This document shows, piece after piece, positions 12,632-23,129 of a stretch of 64,000 nt of DNA. Each line of letters opens with the position of its first letter. Position 1 is the stretch's first letter. A program made the translations under genes and the position numbers. The notes under the pieces are model-generated. The model made no database searches and was not told where the DNA came from. It was given only the letters and a program-made list of their open reading frames with translations. This DNA is from Ashinkailepas kermadecensis (taxonomy: Eukaryota > Arthropoda > Thecostraca > Neolepadidae), in contig JAOTOM010004793.1 in the NCBI GenBank assembly GCA_034440615.1, positions 110,001 through 174,000 of the forward strand, read 5' to 3'.

Positions 12632-12838
12632 TGGGGAGTGACTTTTTCAGGCGTACCGGACCACAGATGTCATTTGCGCCACCTTTGAAGCGAGTACGTT
12701 ACATGTCTGACTATAAAAGCGGGTGTTTGCGATCAAGGTGCAGGCATGTGGACGTTTACGTAAAGGGAATTTTACGTTATAGTTTGTGTGATATTTTAGG
12801 CGCTGAAGGCGGGGCTAGGATGGGGACATCCCCCTAAT
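12632..12838 (+). repeat. Dispersed 205-bp repeat with TATA-like box, copy 1
   Basis: This segment and 47341-47552 align almost without gaps, for example GCGAGTACGTTACATGTCTG here versus GCGAGTACGTTACCTGTCTG there. Both continue with a TATAAA-type box, a segment reading TTACGTAAAGGGAATTTTACG here, and GTGTGATATTTTAGG. The conserved TATA box suggests a promoter piece of a mobile element or of a repeated gene. No coding frame follows. Confidence 0.8.
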
Positions 12839-12848
12839 GTCTAGATGG

Positions 12849-13280
12849 CAGGGGCGTCGATTTGTATCCTTTTGTGGGGGCCAGGGCCCCACCAGTGTTG
12901 ATCTTGGCCCCCGCAATGTTGATTTGCCCCCCCCAATAACATATGCTATTTTTATGCTCATAAAAAAGTTGAAGAAAAAAAAGAAGAAAAACACCATGCT
13001 AGGTACATAGAAAATGTAGTTCATGTTAACCAGCACATTTTGTAATAAAAAAAACAGATTTGGGTTAGATAGTGGACTGACTCTCCACCTTTTGCTACAA
13101 AATTCAAAATGGTGTGCACAAAAACCAATTGTCATTGTCCAACTTGCATACAATCCAGTCCCGTGAACAACAACCAGTTATCATTGAGAGTGTGGATATA
13201 CAAACTATAATTAACCTCAACAGCCCACTCATCACACTATCAGTTTGATATTTGCCTGGTACCTAGGCACCTAGGTACAT
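12849..13280 (+). mobile_element. Interspersed element CAGGGGCGTCGATTTGTATC, copy 2
   Basis: It aligns with copy 1 at 11608 from the CAGGGGCGTCGATTTGTATC start through GTTAACCAGCACATTTTGTA to a tail of CCTAGGTACC-like motifs. It lacks about 200 bp of the interior seen in copy 1. It ends where a LINE relic begins. Confidence 0.78.
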
Positions 13281-13369
13281 GCTGCAGAAAGACTTAGAAG
13301 AGCTTGTGAAGTGGTCCAAAAATGGCAGATGAAATTAAATTTTGATAAGTGCAAAATCATGCATGTATG
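13281..13369 (+). pseudogene. 89-bp relic of a CR1-like LINE reverse transcriptase
   Basis: The + strand translates to LQKDLEELVKWS, then after a small in-frame loss KWQMKLNFDKCKIMHV. This matches the same part of the reverse transcriptase at 3917-5098 (LQNDLDELVKWS and KWQMKFNFDKCKVMHV). It lies between two copies of the interspersed CAGGGGCG element and is only a fossil. Confidence 0.85.
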
Positions 13370-13660
13370 CAGCGGCGTCGATTTGTATCCTTTTGTGGGG
13401 CCCCACCAATGTTGATCTTGCCCCCCGCCCCCCAAATGTTGATTTGGGCCCCCAATAACCTATGCTATTTTATCCTGATAGGAAAGCTAAAGGGAAAAAA
13501 TGAAAAACACCATGCTAAGTAGAAACATTGATGTTAACCAGCACATTTTGTACTGAATAGAAACAGATTTGGATTAGATAGTGGACTGACTCTCCACCTT
13601 TTGCTGAAAAATTAAAAATTGTGTGCAAAAACAAACCAAATAGCTGGAATTCCCTCCACT
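13370..13660 (+). mobile_element. Interspersed element CAGCGGCGTCGATTTGTATC, copy 3
   Basis: Third copy of the element at 11608 and 12849, with the same order of blocks, truncated at about 13660. The start has one base change (CAGCGGCG). A fourth piece of only the first 20 bases lies at 14552-14571 and a reversed fragment at 19945-20016. Confidence 0.75.
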
Positions 13661-13682
13661 GTGGAAGTACAGCTTACATCTT

Positions 13683-13752
13683 TCTGGGTTGGTTGGTTGG
13701 TTATTTGGGTTTACTGGCGCATTGACTGCGTTGGTCATACAGCGCCCATACA
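13683..13752 (-). mobile_element. 3' part of a tRNA-derived SINE
   Basis: The - strand reads GGCGCTGTATGACCAACGCA and ends in an AACCAACC tail. The order of motifs (GACGCTATATGAC, then ACGCGYC-like, then ATAACCAACCA) is that of the SINE at 19651-19766. The 5' part with the B box is missing. Confidence 0.65.
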
Positions 13753-13852
13753 ACTTTTCTTGTTCCCACCTTAAAGCACAATAATACCCAAAAGCTTCCG
13801 AAAAATAAATTACAACCATGTTCACAAAAAAATCTAATTTTGTATTCAAAAT

Positions 13853-16800
13853 CAGCTTAGGTTCGGTTAGGCTCGGTTAGGTTCTTTTTTAAGTTTGAGA
13901 ATTTTCAGAAAATAAATTAAGTGAAATTTTAATTTAGTTTAATTTTTGTTCTCAAAAGTTAGGTTAGGATAGGCTAGGTTAGGTTTTGTTGCATGGAAAA
14001 AAAATTATGTTTATGCGATGTTACCGAACTCAAAGCCTTTTTGGCATTATTTTGCTCACAACCTGAAAAGTAAGCACAAAAAATAAGTGGGTCCAATCAT
14101 CTTAGTCACCTTCATAAACATGGTATTCTGCATATTTTTCTTTGTTTTAAAGGAAAAAAGAACACCTTAGACTGCAAGGTTACCAAATAATTTGCAATTT
14201 TTGGGGGAAACGTTTTAGGAATTTTTAAAAAAGTTTTCCATCTTGAAAAGCCTAAACTAACCTAACTTAACCGAACCTAACCCATTTGCTTGCTATATGG
14301 AGGCAAATGTGTGTAAAGACTTGTCTTGTTACCACCTTAAAGCCCAATAATACCGATTTAGCTAGGTAAGGCCAGTTTAGTTGTTTACCTTGGAAAAATT
14401 GTTCAATCATTTTCAAAAATAAAATAAAATTGGAAATTTTCCTTCAAAAGCAGCTGACATCAGGTTCGGGTAAGTTGGGTTCGGTTGTTTAATTTAGAAA
14501 ATGTTCAGAATATATATTACTTAATTTTTGTTTCTATTTTTTTTTCCAAAGCAGGGGCGTCGATTTGTATCGATAGACACTAGCGCGTATTAAATGTCAC
14601 ACATCGTGATGGGCGTTCCTCAGAACATCCAAAATCGTAACATGCAAAGAAAAAATTCCAGTTACAGAAATTCCAGCGCCTGAAGTCTAAATTTGAGGTT
14701 ACAGTGACAAATGTGACGGAGGTAAGACATCTGTGGTGCAATTGCGCGCAGTGTTTAATCCGGAGGCCAATCTCATGTGACGTCGTACTGATTCGTTTTT
14801 TGTACTTCGCACATTCTGATGTATCGCACCTTCTGATGTATCTGCGGATTGGTGTGATTTTAGATAGTGAATAAATAGCTTGCTGATATTTAATTCCCAA
14901 AGGAACAGTAGTTGAAGAAGTTGGCAGGTAAGCTTGAAAAAGTCCAGTCCATGCTTTTTTCTGATTTGTGCTCAGGGTTTCCATGTTAATATCAGATAAC
15001 TACCACGTTTGTCTTCAAGAAGAGCTGTTTTTAGTTTACTTTTATTAATATTTTCATTCCACTGCTCTTAGTGCCCTTTCTGCCCAGGATTGGGGCACCT
15101 AGTGTTGCATTTCCGTCCAGGGGTTGGCACACCTTTTGGTAAATTTACAGCTTAAGTTAATTTCTGATTAATTTTTTCCCATGCAATGTTTAGGAATGTC
15201 ATGAACACGATGTTACTGCTCATTTTGGTAAATTTGTGTTTTAAGGTGTTTTATGAATTCGTGGAATGTATCATTTCAATGCAATGTTTATGAATGTGAC
15301 TCAGATGATGGGACCACTCATTTTCTATACAAATGCCTACATTTCAGGTTGTAAGCAAAATAACACCAACAAAAAGCTTTGAATTAGGTGACATAGGGTA
15401 AAGTATTTTTTTAAATAAAATAAATGCAACATAACCTAACCTAACCTAGCTTAACAAAAACATCAAGTTGTAAAAATTTCAAGCAATGTATTTTTTTACA
15501 ATACAAAAATGTAACCCAACTTAACCTAACCTAACATAAGCTGCTTTTAAAGAAAAAAGATCTATTTCTTTCAAATTTTGGAACAATTTTTGCAAAAAAT
15601 GTCGAACTTAAAACACTTAAACTAATCTATCATCACCAAACATAGCCCATTTGTTTGCTTTATGGAGGCAAATGTGTAATAACTTGCCTTGTTGCCACCT
15701 TAAAGCACAATAATTCCGGTTAGATTAGATTGGGTTAGGTTGTTTCATTTGTAAAATTTCAAGAAAATAAATTGCTAGATATTTTTCCAATCTTGTTTTT
15801 ATAGTTGTTTTCTCCAAGGTCAGCTTAGGTTACATTAGGTTATGTTGAATTTTTAATGTATTTCTTTTAATTGCTATGTTACCTATCTCAAAGCCCATTT
15901 TTAATGTTATTTTGCTCACAACCTGGAAAGTAAGCATTTGCACAGAAACTGAGTGGTGCCATCAGCTTAGTGAGATTCATAAACATTGCATTGTAAATTT
16001 AAATAGAAAAATATTAATAAAACACATAAAAGCACACATTTAATGTCCTTTCCTCTGCAAATGCATGCCTTTCAATTGGGAGTAAAAAATAACACCAAAA
16101 AAGGGTGGGGAATATAGCATACAAATAATGTTCAAGATGTATGATAACCTTACCTAACATAGTTCAACTTCCCATACAAGAAATTAATTGTTTTTAATTT
16201 AAATTTTCGAGGAATTTTCTCAAATATTTTCAACTTAAAAAACCTAACCTAAGCTAGCCTGAACGGTTTATTATTTTTTTGTAGAAAAATCATTAACAAA
16301 AATTATTTACCAACAAATGATTTTTTTTATAACTTACAACAAAAGCCTAACCTAACCTGACAAATCTCATCCCTTTGTGTGCTTCATGGAGGTAAAATGT
16401 GTGTAAAACTTGTCTTGTGGTTGCCTTAAGCTGTGATAATACCTGGCTTTTTGGGTAATATTTCAGCTCATGGTACTCTCTGACTTCTTCTAATTTCTTT
16501 TTTAATGCAGTTTTTGTTAATGTGCTGAACATGACGTAACCGCTCATTTCCTCTGCAGATTTGCAGATGCACATTTCCACTTTTCATTTGTGAGGAAAAA
16601 AAACGTGGAAAAGGGGGCTTGGATTCGAGTAATATAGGATGAAAAATAATGTTCAGATAAAAAAAATGTAACATAACCTAACCTAACCTAGCCTAGACTT
16701 CCATGCAAGAAATGATGATTTTATGCCAAATTCCCCCCCACCCCCAATTTCTTTTTTCTCAAACATTTTGAACTTAAAAAGTCTAACGTAACCTAATCTA

Positions 16801-16930
16801 GCTTGAACCGTTTTTGAATATTTTTTTTTATATTTACTAACTTACAACAAAAGCCTAGCCTAACGCAATTAGACAAAACCTAGCTCCTTTGAATGATTCA
16901 TGGAGGTAAAAATTGGTGTAAAACATGTCT
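13853..16930. repeat. AT-rich region of TTAGG-bearing dispersed repeats
   Basis: The region is studded with short runs of GGTTAGGTTAGG or AACCTAACCTAACC, for example near 13960, 15430, 15515, 15740, 16240, 16350 and 16675. Between them one core recurs in both orientations: TTATTTTGCTCACAACCTG followed by AAGTAAGCA and CTTCATAAACATTGCATT. It is forward near 14045 and 15905, and reversed near 15295 and 16050. The same core is found at 40655, 41285 and 41755. This looks like nested copies of one AT-rich element rather than a true telomere, since each run has only two to four units. No genes are visible. Confidence 0.75.
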
Positions 16931-18369
16931 TGTGGTTACCTTAGACTGCAATAATATCTCTTTTTGTGCTACCTAGTGTCCGTGATGAACCTCCATCTGC
17001 ATGCTGCATGAGAGCATTGCACTTATTGCTTCACAAAGAACAAGAACATATTGAAAGTACAATATTTTCAGGAATGGAATCCTGTGCTGATAACATTTTC
17101 TGAGTTATAAATTTGCAGATCAGATCTACATCATTTGTGTTAATAAATATGAAAAATTCATAGAAATGCTTACACTGGTTTGTGGACAAGAAGTTATTCT
17201 GATGATTTCTGATGTATTGGAAAATGACAAATTTTCATGATGGAAGCAGGCAAAGTTAGAGTACATATATCTCAATAAGTGGTCAGTTCACTAACAAGAC
17301 AGCAAATTCACTCAAATAGCACTCAAAATGCCAGGCGGCCCACTCTTTTTGCAAGTTTAAAATCGATGACAGTGCTTTCTTGAATCATGTTTAAAGCACA
17401 TGAAGGAAATGTATTGCTGACACTTGTTAGGAACTGATGTGTGTAACGTTAATTAACATTTCTAATGTCCTGTTGTTTGTACACAAAATATAGCTCACTA
17501 TTGTAAATAGCATGGGAAGTATGATGCCATATATCATGGCTAATTTATGGTCAAACTGTTATGCAGCAGATTCCCTGCATTGTTACTTAGCTATTTGGGT
17601 TTTAGGGCACAGACCATGTTGATCACATAGCTCCCTGCATTGTTGTTAACTGATACATCAGTATGTTTGCAAATTCACTTATGAGTGAATCCATACCATT
17701 CTCACTGGGGTATAAAAGCTACATTATAACATTGCTTATACCGGGCGGCTGTGTCGGTGCATTGACGGCACGTTACACTTTCGGTCAAAATTCTGCCGTT
17801 TAACTTTAATTAATGGGTCGGGTGGTGGGGCCAGGGTTCACGCAACAAGCTCTGCTTAGCAATCGGGCCCTGGTTCATAAAGCCACCCCAACAAGAACTC
17901 GGATGAAACTTATTAAAAAAAAATGATTTAAAAAAATGCATATAACAGAAACCCATCTCGATTGTCCTGCTTACTCAGGACACCATAGAAGTCAATGAAG
18001 CCAATGAAAACCATAGAAGTCAATGAAAATGTTACTTCATCCCCTGTATTGTTAATGGAAACAAGTCTCTTGAACCATATGTTATGTCCTTCACAGTGTT
18101 ACTCCATCCACCTCCAACTCCAACCCTGACCAAACTTCAGGAGCTCATCCATCTCCAAAGCAGTGTGTTGAAGAAGGTATGTATTGCAGCATAACTACTG
18201 TGACCGGAATTCCATGGTATCCATGTTGCCTTACAATCCATCCTTGCTGATCTATGTAGCAGATGTTTGACTTTCCTCAAACTGCCTGGATAACTGGGGA
18301 GTTGAAATCACATGTGTGATGAAACAGATGAACTATTCCTGGATTCTTATGTTGCATTATTGCATGGCA
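16931..18369. other. No gene seen; possible A-tailed retroposed fragment at 17742-17940
   Basis: AT-rich unique-looking sequence. At 17742-17940 a GC-richer block starting GGGCGGCTGTGTCGGTGC ends in a run of A. This is the structure of a short retroposed element, but I see no clear polymerase III boxes or duplicated flanks. Confidence 0.4.
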
Positions 18370-19365
18370 CAGTGACATACCGAATGGGGAGGGGGAATTG
18401 TGGGAAGTTGCCTCACCCCCCGTCCTGATTAGTTGTGGGGGCCCCCAAGAGTCCGCTGAGCTTAGGAGAAAAATGCGCTATGCTCCCTAAGAATTTCACT
18501 CGGTCCACCAAAAATCGCACCGGGGCTTAGAAAAATCACATTGGGGGCCCCCAAACGTAGCGCAGGGGCCCCGATAATGACGCTGGGGCCTCAAAAGTTT
18601 GCACCTGGGCCCCTGAAAATCACGTTGGGGCCGCAAACAAGTCGTGCCGGGATTCAAGAAAATCACGACGGGGGCCACAAACTGTCGGGCCGGGGCCTCC
18701 TGAAAATCACGCCGAGACTGAGGTATTAAGAATTATCACCCGGGCCCTTGAAAATCACGCCAGAAGCCTGATAGGTCCCACCGGGGCTCTAAAAGTCTCG
18801 TTGAGATCACCCAACAAATGAAGCCGGGTGAATGAAAAACAGTCCGGACACGGAAAATAAATCTGGGATCTCAACAACTTGTTGGGCCCCCACAAACGTG
18901 TCGTAGCCACCGCAAGGGATCCCAGCAAGTGACGACGGGGCCCCAAAAATCGCACTTAGACAAAAACAAATTCACGCCGCTTCTCTTGAAAATCTCACTG
19001 GGGCCAAAACGTCGTGCCGGAGCCCCACAAGTTGCAGCTGGCTTCCCAAGTACCAATATATACCCGGAATGTCACCTTGCGGACGGAAAAATTGCGTCAA
19101 GGATTCACAAAATAAGAAGTCGTCGGACGCCGGAAAAGAAACCTGTTTGGGCACCGGAAAAAACGCACCGAGAGCCAGAGTACCGGGTTCCAAAATTAGC
19201 CTGCAGGGGGCTTATAAAAACAGACTTCACCACAAAAACCACAAGGAGACTCCATCGAATCGACCAGAGCACCGGAAAATTAAGAATGGGTCCCGAAAGA
19301 AAAGTATCCGAAGGGCATTTCTACTCTCGATCGTGCAATCTGCGGAAAAAACACGTTGAGCAGCC
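18370..19365 (+). repeat. A-tract/GGGGCC 20-21 bp degenerate array, copy B
   Basis: After a G-rich head that starts CAGTGACATACCGAATGGGG come diverged units of 20-24 bp, with GGGGCC cores at 18543, 18565, 18594, 18607, 18627, 18647, 18671 and 18692, each followed by CAAAA or GAAAATCACG. The segment AACAAATGAAGCCGG at 18811, followed by GAAAAACAGTCCGGAC, matches the reverse complement of sequence near 52050. A new CAGTGGCGTACTAAATGG head starts at 19369, directly after this copy. Confidence 0.8.
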
Positions 19366-19650
19366 GCAGTGGCGTACTAAATGGAAAAATTCCCCTCCCT
19401 AACGTTAGGCACGACGGAAATATTTTCACCCATCGTCATTACCGTTCAGGTCTGCTGTGCTCTGATGCTTCAGCAATGCCGCTGTGTTTTAGCCTGCATC
19501 TGATCGCTGAAGTATTTTTATTTAAGCCGGTGTGTGTTTGTTGGTGTGTGGAGTGAGAAGGAGGGTAACAGTGACGGTGACGGTGACGATAGATCCGAGC
19601 CCACTATATGGCACTGCAGTCGCATGCTATCACTCAGAGTTGTTATGTTG

Positions 19651-19766
19651 GTGAGTTCGAGTCTCACCTGTCGCTACTCTTCGTTCGTCCGCGACCAATC
19701 GGCGTGAGAGATTGGCGACGCTATATGACACAACGGTCGACGTGTCGTAGAACCAATAACCAACCA
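19651..19766 (+). mobile_element. 5'-truncated tRNA-derived SINE with 15-bp target site duplications
   Basis: The insert begins with a perfect tRNA T-arm (GTGAG, loop TTCGAGT, CTCAC), which contains the polymerase III B box GTTCGAGTC. It continues through GACGCTATATGACACAACGG and ends in AACCAATAACCAACCA. It is flanked by identical 15-bp copies of AGAGTTGTTATGTTG at 19636-19650 and 19767-19781, the signature of LINE-driven retroposition. The A box half is missing, so this copy is 5'-truncated. The 3' tail is shared with 13683-13752. Confidence 0.85.
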
Positions 19767-19944
19767 AGAGTTGTTATGTTGAAATGTACTGAGCACTGCT
19801 CTTTTAATTATGTGACTTCACCAGTTATTGGACGATTTTCCCCGTCGGTGAGGATGCTGAATAAATATAAACATACACATCGTCGAATAAGAAATCAGAA
19901 TTTCTGCGATCTGAAAATATAGTGGGCTAAATCCGACGAGTTTT

Positions 19945-20016
19945 TTTTTTTTTGGGGGGGTGTCTAGTGCGTTGGCACTTCGGCCCCCCAATGTTTTTCA
20001 AAAATCGACACCCCTG
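19945..20016 (-). mobile_element. Short fragment of the CAGGGGCG interspersed element
   Basis: Read on the - strand it starts CAGGGGTGTCGATTTTTG and continues ACATTGGGGGGCCGAAG. This is the start of the family at 11608, 12849 and 13370 in reverse orientation. Confidence 0.6.
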
Positions 20017-20066
20017 CACACACGTTAACGTGGCGATGACTGGGTGTTATTGACTAAAAGGAGTGA

Positions 20067-21630
20067 GACTGGAAAATGAGAAAAAGGCATAAAAACCTTA
20101 TGAGCATATTAAAACAAAGAAATAGATCCAAAATCACACTATATATTTCGGCCACGGGCCTTCCTAAACAGTGAACATTTTGCTACAAATGCCACAAAAC
20201 ACACACGCCAAGTGCACCTCGTGACACAGAACCATGAATCGCCTTCATTTTACATATCACAATATCTGCATACTCGTAAAATACAAATACACATTAACAT
20301 AAGCCCACATGAAGATGTATGATCCGTGTGTGTATGCATGTGTCAACTTGCAACCCAGGTGTGTATGCGTGTCTGTATGTGGATGCGGTTATGTGTTGCA
20401 TATGTGCTTGCCTTAGGCGGTGTATGGAACCGGTTTTATCAGGGCCCAGGATGCCGTCATTGTGTTTAATGAAGGCTTTTTGTTCCTAATCTCTATTGAT
20501 TCGCTGATTTTCAGCTCTGCTACATCTTTGCAGACTTGCAGAATGGATATGCTGAGTGTTTTAGAGTCGAAAATGCTGCTCGCGTGAGCGATTTTGAAGT
20601 GTTCGCCAAATGGGGTGTTAGTGGTTTTATTTTTAGCGTCTCTTAAGTGCTCATTAAATCTGTCCCTAACCATTTTGTTTTGTTTCCCCAATATACGTGA
20701 TGTTCAATGGTCGGCATAGCTGGCATGTTATAAGGTAGACGGTGTTCCGTGTGTGGCATCTGCCTGGAAGTCCTGCCAGACAGCAGTGACACTTTTTGCT
20801 CCCAGCAAGACATGGGTGTGGGTTGAGAGCGGACTTGGTCAGAGTTTCTGAAAGTGTTTTGCCACTCTGCCATGCTACACGTAGTGATAGTTTTGAGGTT
20901 TTGATTGCCGCTGTTATTTTTTTGGTGAGCTTATCATCTATGTAGGGGAGGCGGACGAAAGTTGCGTTGTCTTTGGGGTCCGAACGTCGCGTTTGTGTCT
21001 GTGTATTTCTCACGGGGTGTGTTACCTGAAACCTGGCTTTTTTGATCATGTGGGGTGGATAGTTGTTGGCCAGAAACAAAGTTTTGATTTTTTGCATGCC
21101 TCGGTTTCGGGCATCAGCATTAGATCCGAGACGCTTGGCTCTCAATGTCCGTGCATACAAAACGGGTCTTTTTGTCTGGATGGGGTGTGCCGAGAAAAAT
21201 GGAAGGATTATAGGCGCCGCCATCGGTTTTATGTATAGCTCGGTTGTGTAAGAATCGTCCTTGTTGATGGTCAGGAGTGCATCCAGGAAAGGTACTTGTT
21301 GTTTACCGGAATGGTCACTGCGCCCTATGGAAAATTGTATGGAGGGATGGAAGTTGTTGAAGAAATTAAAATAATCATCGAGTGCTTTTGATCCGTGTGT
21401 CCAAATACCCAGGACATCAGCAATGTAGCGCATATATGTTATGGGCTGGTGTTGATTTGATGTCAGGAGGAGTGTCTCAACTGCGTTCATGAAGATGATG
21501 GCCAGTGGTGGAGCTGTTGTTCACTGCTGAGGAAGTGGCCGAAATATATACAGTGTGATTTTGGATTTACTTCTTTGTTTTAATATGAGCATATGGTTAT
21601 TCTATGCCTTTTTCTCACTCATAATCATGC
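20067..21630 (-). mobile_element. Penelope-like element with inverted end repeats
   Basis: An 80-90 bp sequence at the left edge (20067-20155) is repeated in reverse complement at the right edge (about 21535-21630). Both contain CATATTAAAACAAAGAA, TCCAAAATCACACT and ATATTTCGGCCAC. Between them lies a - strand reverse transcriptase joined to a GIY-YIG endonuclease, the combination that defines Penelope-like elements. End repeats in inverted orientation are known for Penelope. The N-terminal part of the reverse transcriptase is missing, so the copy is internally or 5'-truncated. Confidence 0.85.
20413..21520 (-). pseudogene. Broken Penelope reverse transcriptase/GIY-YIG endonuclease
   Basis: The - strand frame from about 21520 carries the end of the reverse transcriptase (FMNAVETLL, then RYIADVLGIW), a linker, a Cys-rich stretch (CLAGSKKCHCC) and the start of the GIY-YIG nuclease (VYLITCQLC, then ITYIGETKQNG). 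A one-base frameshift near 20680 moves the rest (RDRFNEHLRDAKNKT and the C-terminus to 20413) to another frame. In the catalytic motif, normally Y-x-D-D in this family, the first Asp is Ala (codon at 21419-21421), which should abolish polymerase activity. The copy is therefore doubly inactive. Confidence 0.88.
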
Positions 21631-22479
21631 TCAATGCAGCACTGCACCTAATCAGACTGGAAAATATAATATTTTAAAGTGATCTGCACTGCTGTAATTT
21701 TGGCATTTCGAGCTGACCTATCAAGAGATACAAAAAAAAACTTTGAACAAGGGATAAGTTGTTGAAATTCGGTTACCAAAGCACGGTGATAGTAGATTGA
21801 GCCCCTCCACAAGAAAATTATGTTCGTCCTTAATTATTTGTTTTGATCGTTTAATGAGGTCCTTTGAAGAATAGTTATATAAATCCGGTGACCTTCTAAT
21901 CGGGTAGGTTGCGCACCGTCCAAATTAGTTTTTCTCCTCTCCTGACGCAAATATTAGGTTTGCCACTGGGTTGGACCGGCGTTGAAAGTTCACTCCCCCC
22001 CTAAACTGGTCGGCTAAATAAGCCAGTGGCTCCAGCTGTTGCAATTGAAAACGACAGGTGGAAAATTGTTTGCTTTTTGTGGCGAAGTTCCCATTTAAGT
22101 GCACAGTTATGGCGGCCTGGCACCATATTCTTGCCGGCAGTATCATCAGCTGGGCCGCCAGCTGCCGGCATCGTATTGACGGCGTCGCTGGACTCTCAAC
22201 CCGCCCACCGTCAGCGGCTTTTGGGGACGGCTATTGTTCGACCGCAGTGCGCGGACGACCTCGGTCACCTTCCGCCCGCCGCTCTCTGGCGGTGCTGAGC
22301 ACCACTGGTGCTGTGCACCACTGGTGCTGAGTCACCAAATGGTGGTGAGGACACCAGCCGTCGAGTATCACTTACCAGTAGGGCATTCGCAGTCCACCCT
22401 TGGCTGGCAGCCAAAGACGGCCGTGAGACGTGTTGAGCCCGGATTGGTCATGGGGGGGGGGGGCGTTTTCCCCTTGAGC
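21631..22479. other. No gene seen
   Basis: Overlapping short frames on the + strand between 22026 and 22479 have no recognisable domain. The GC-rich part near 22130-22340 repeats short GCTGTGCACCACTGGTGCTG motifs. Confidence 0.45.
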
Positions 22480-22605
22480 GGGCTGGAGCAGACGTGCTGT
22501 CGACGGCTGGAGTGGACGTGCTGTTGGACAGCTGGAGCGGACGTGCTGTTAACGGCTGGAGCGGACGTGCTGTTAACGGCTGGAGCGGATGTGCTGTTGG
22601 GTGGC
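22480..22605. repeat. 24-27 bp tandem repeat, 5 copies
   Basis: Imperfect copies of GGCTGGAGCGGACGTGCTGT, with AAC or GGAC between them. Confidence 0.85.
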
Positions 22606-23129
22606 TCGAACGGAACGCTGTTGGACGCTGACAGTCACGGTGCGAGAGGATCTTTGTGGCATATACTTTGGAGAGACACGTTACAGTGTCTACGTAACGA
22701 TTGTCTGAAATGAGGTCGTTGTATTGGCAACCCGTCGCCGTTTTGCATGCTCCCTACGCCCTGTCAATACAGGACAAAGTTCGGCATTTCTTTCGGACAA
22801 GCTGTCGTGGAGCGTGGTCTGCATTAGACAACACGAGCCAGAAAGAGAACTTCCCTGCATTTTGGGGATTCTTAGGCACCTAAAATTAAAGACAAGAAAC
22901 CCCTAAGTTGCCCCAAAAGGAAGCACCGCTCAAGCCAGTACAGGACTCCGTAGGCAGGAGCCCCCATGAGCCTGGCCACGTCTTGAGAATATGGAGCGTA
23001 AATTTGAATGAAGGTAGTCTGCAGAAAAAAGCTTAAGTCATGCATAGCCTATCACTTCATAACTCTCTGACATATTTATTGACACGTTGCTGCACTGCAA
23101 AACCAAAATAAGTGACACCAGTGCTCCGG

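Noticed and set aside
13853..16930. Telomere or subtelomere from TTAGG runs
   Set aside because: Runs are only two to four units long, occur in both orientations and lie inside a dispersed repeat.
19594..19680. Functional tRNA gene
   Set aside because: Only the T-arm is good; the part to its left is pre-existing sequence ending in the target duplication of a truncated SINE.
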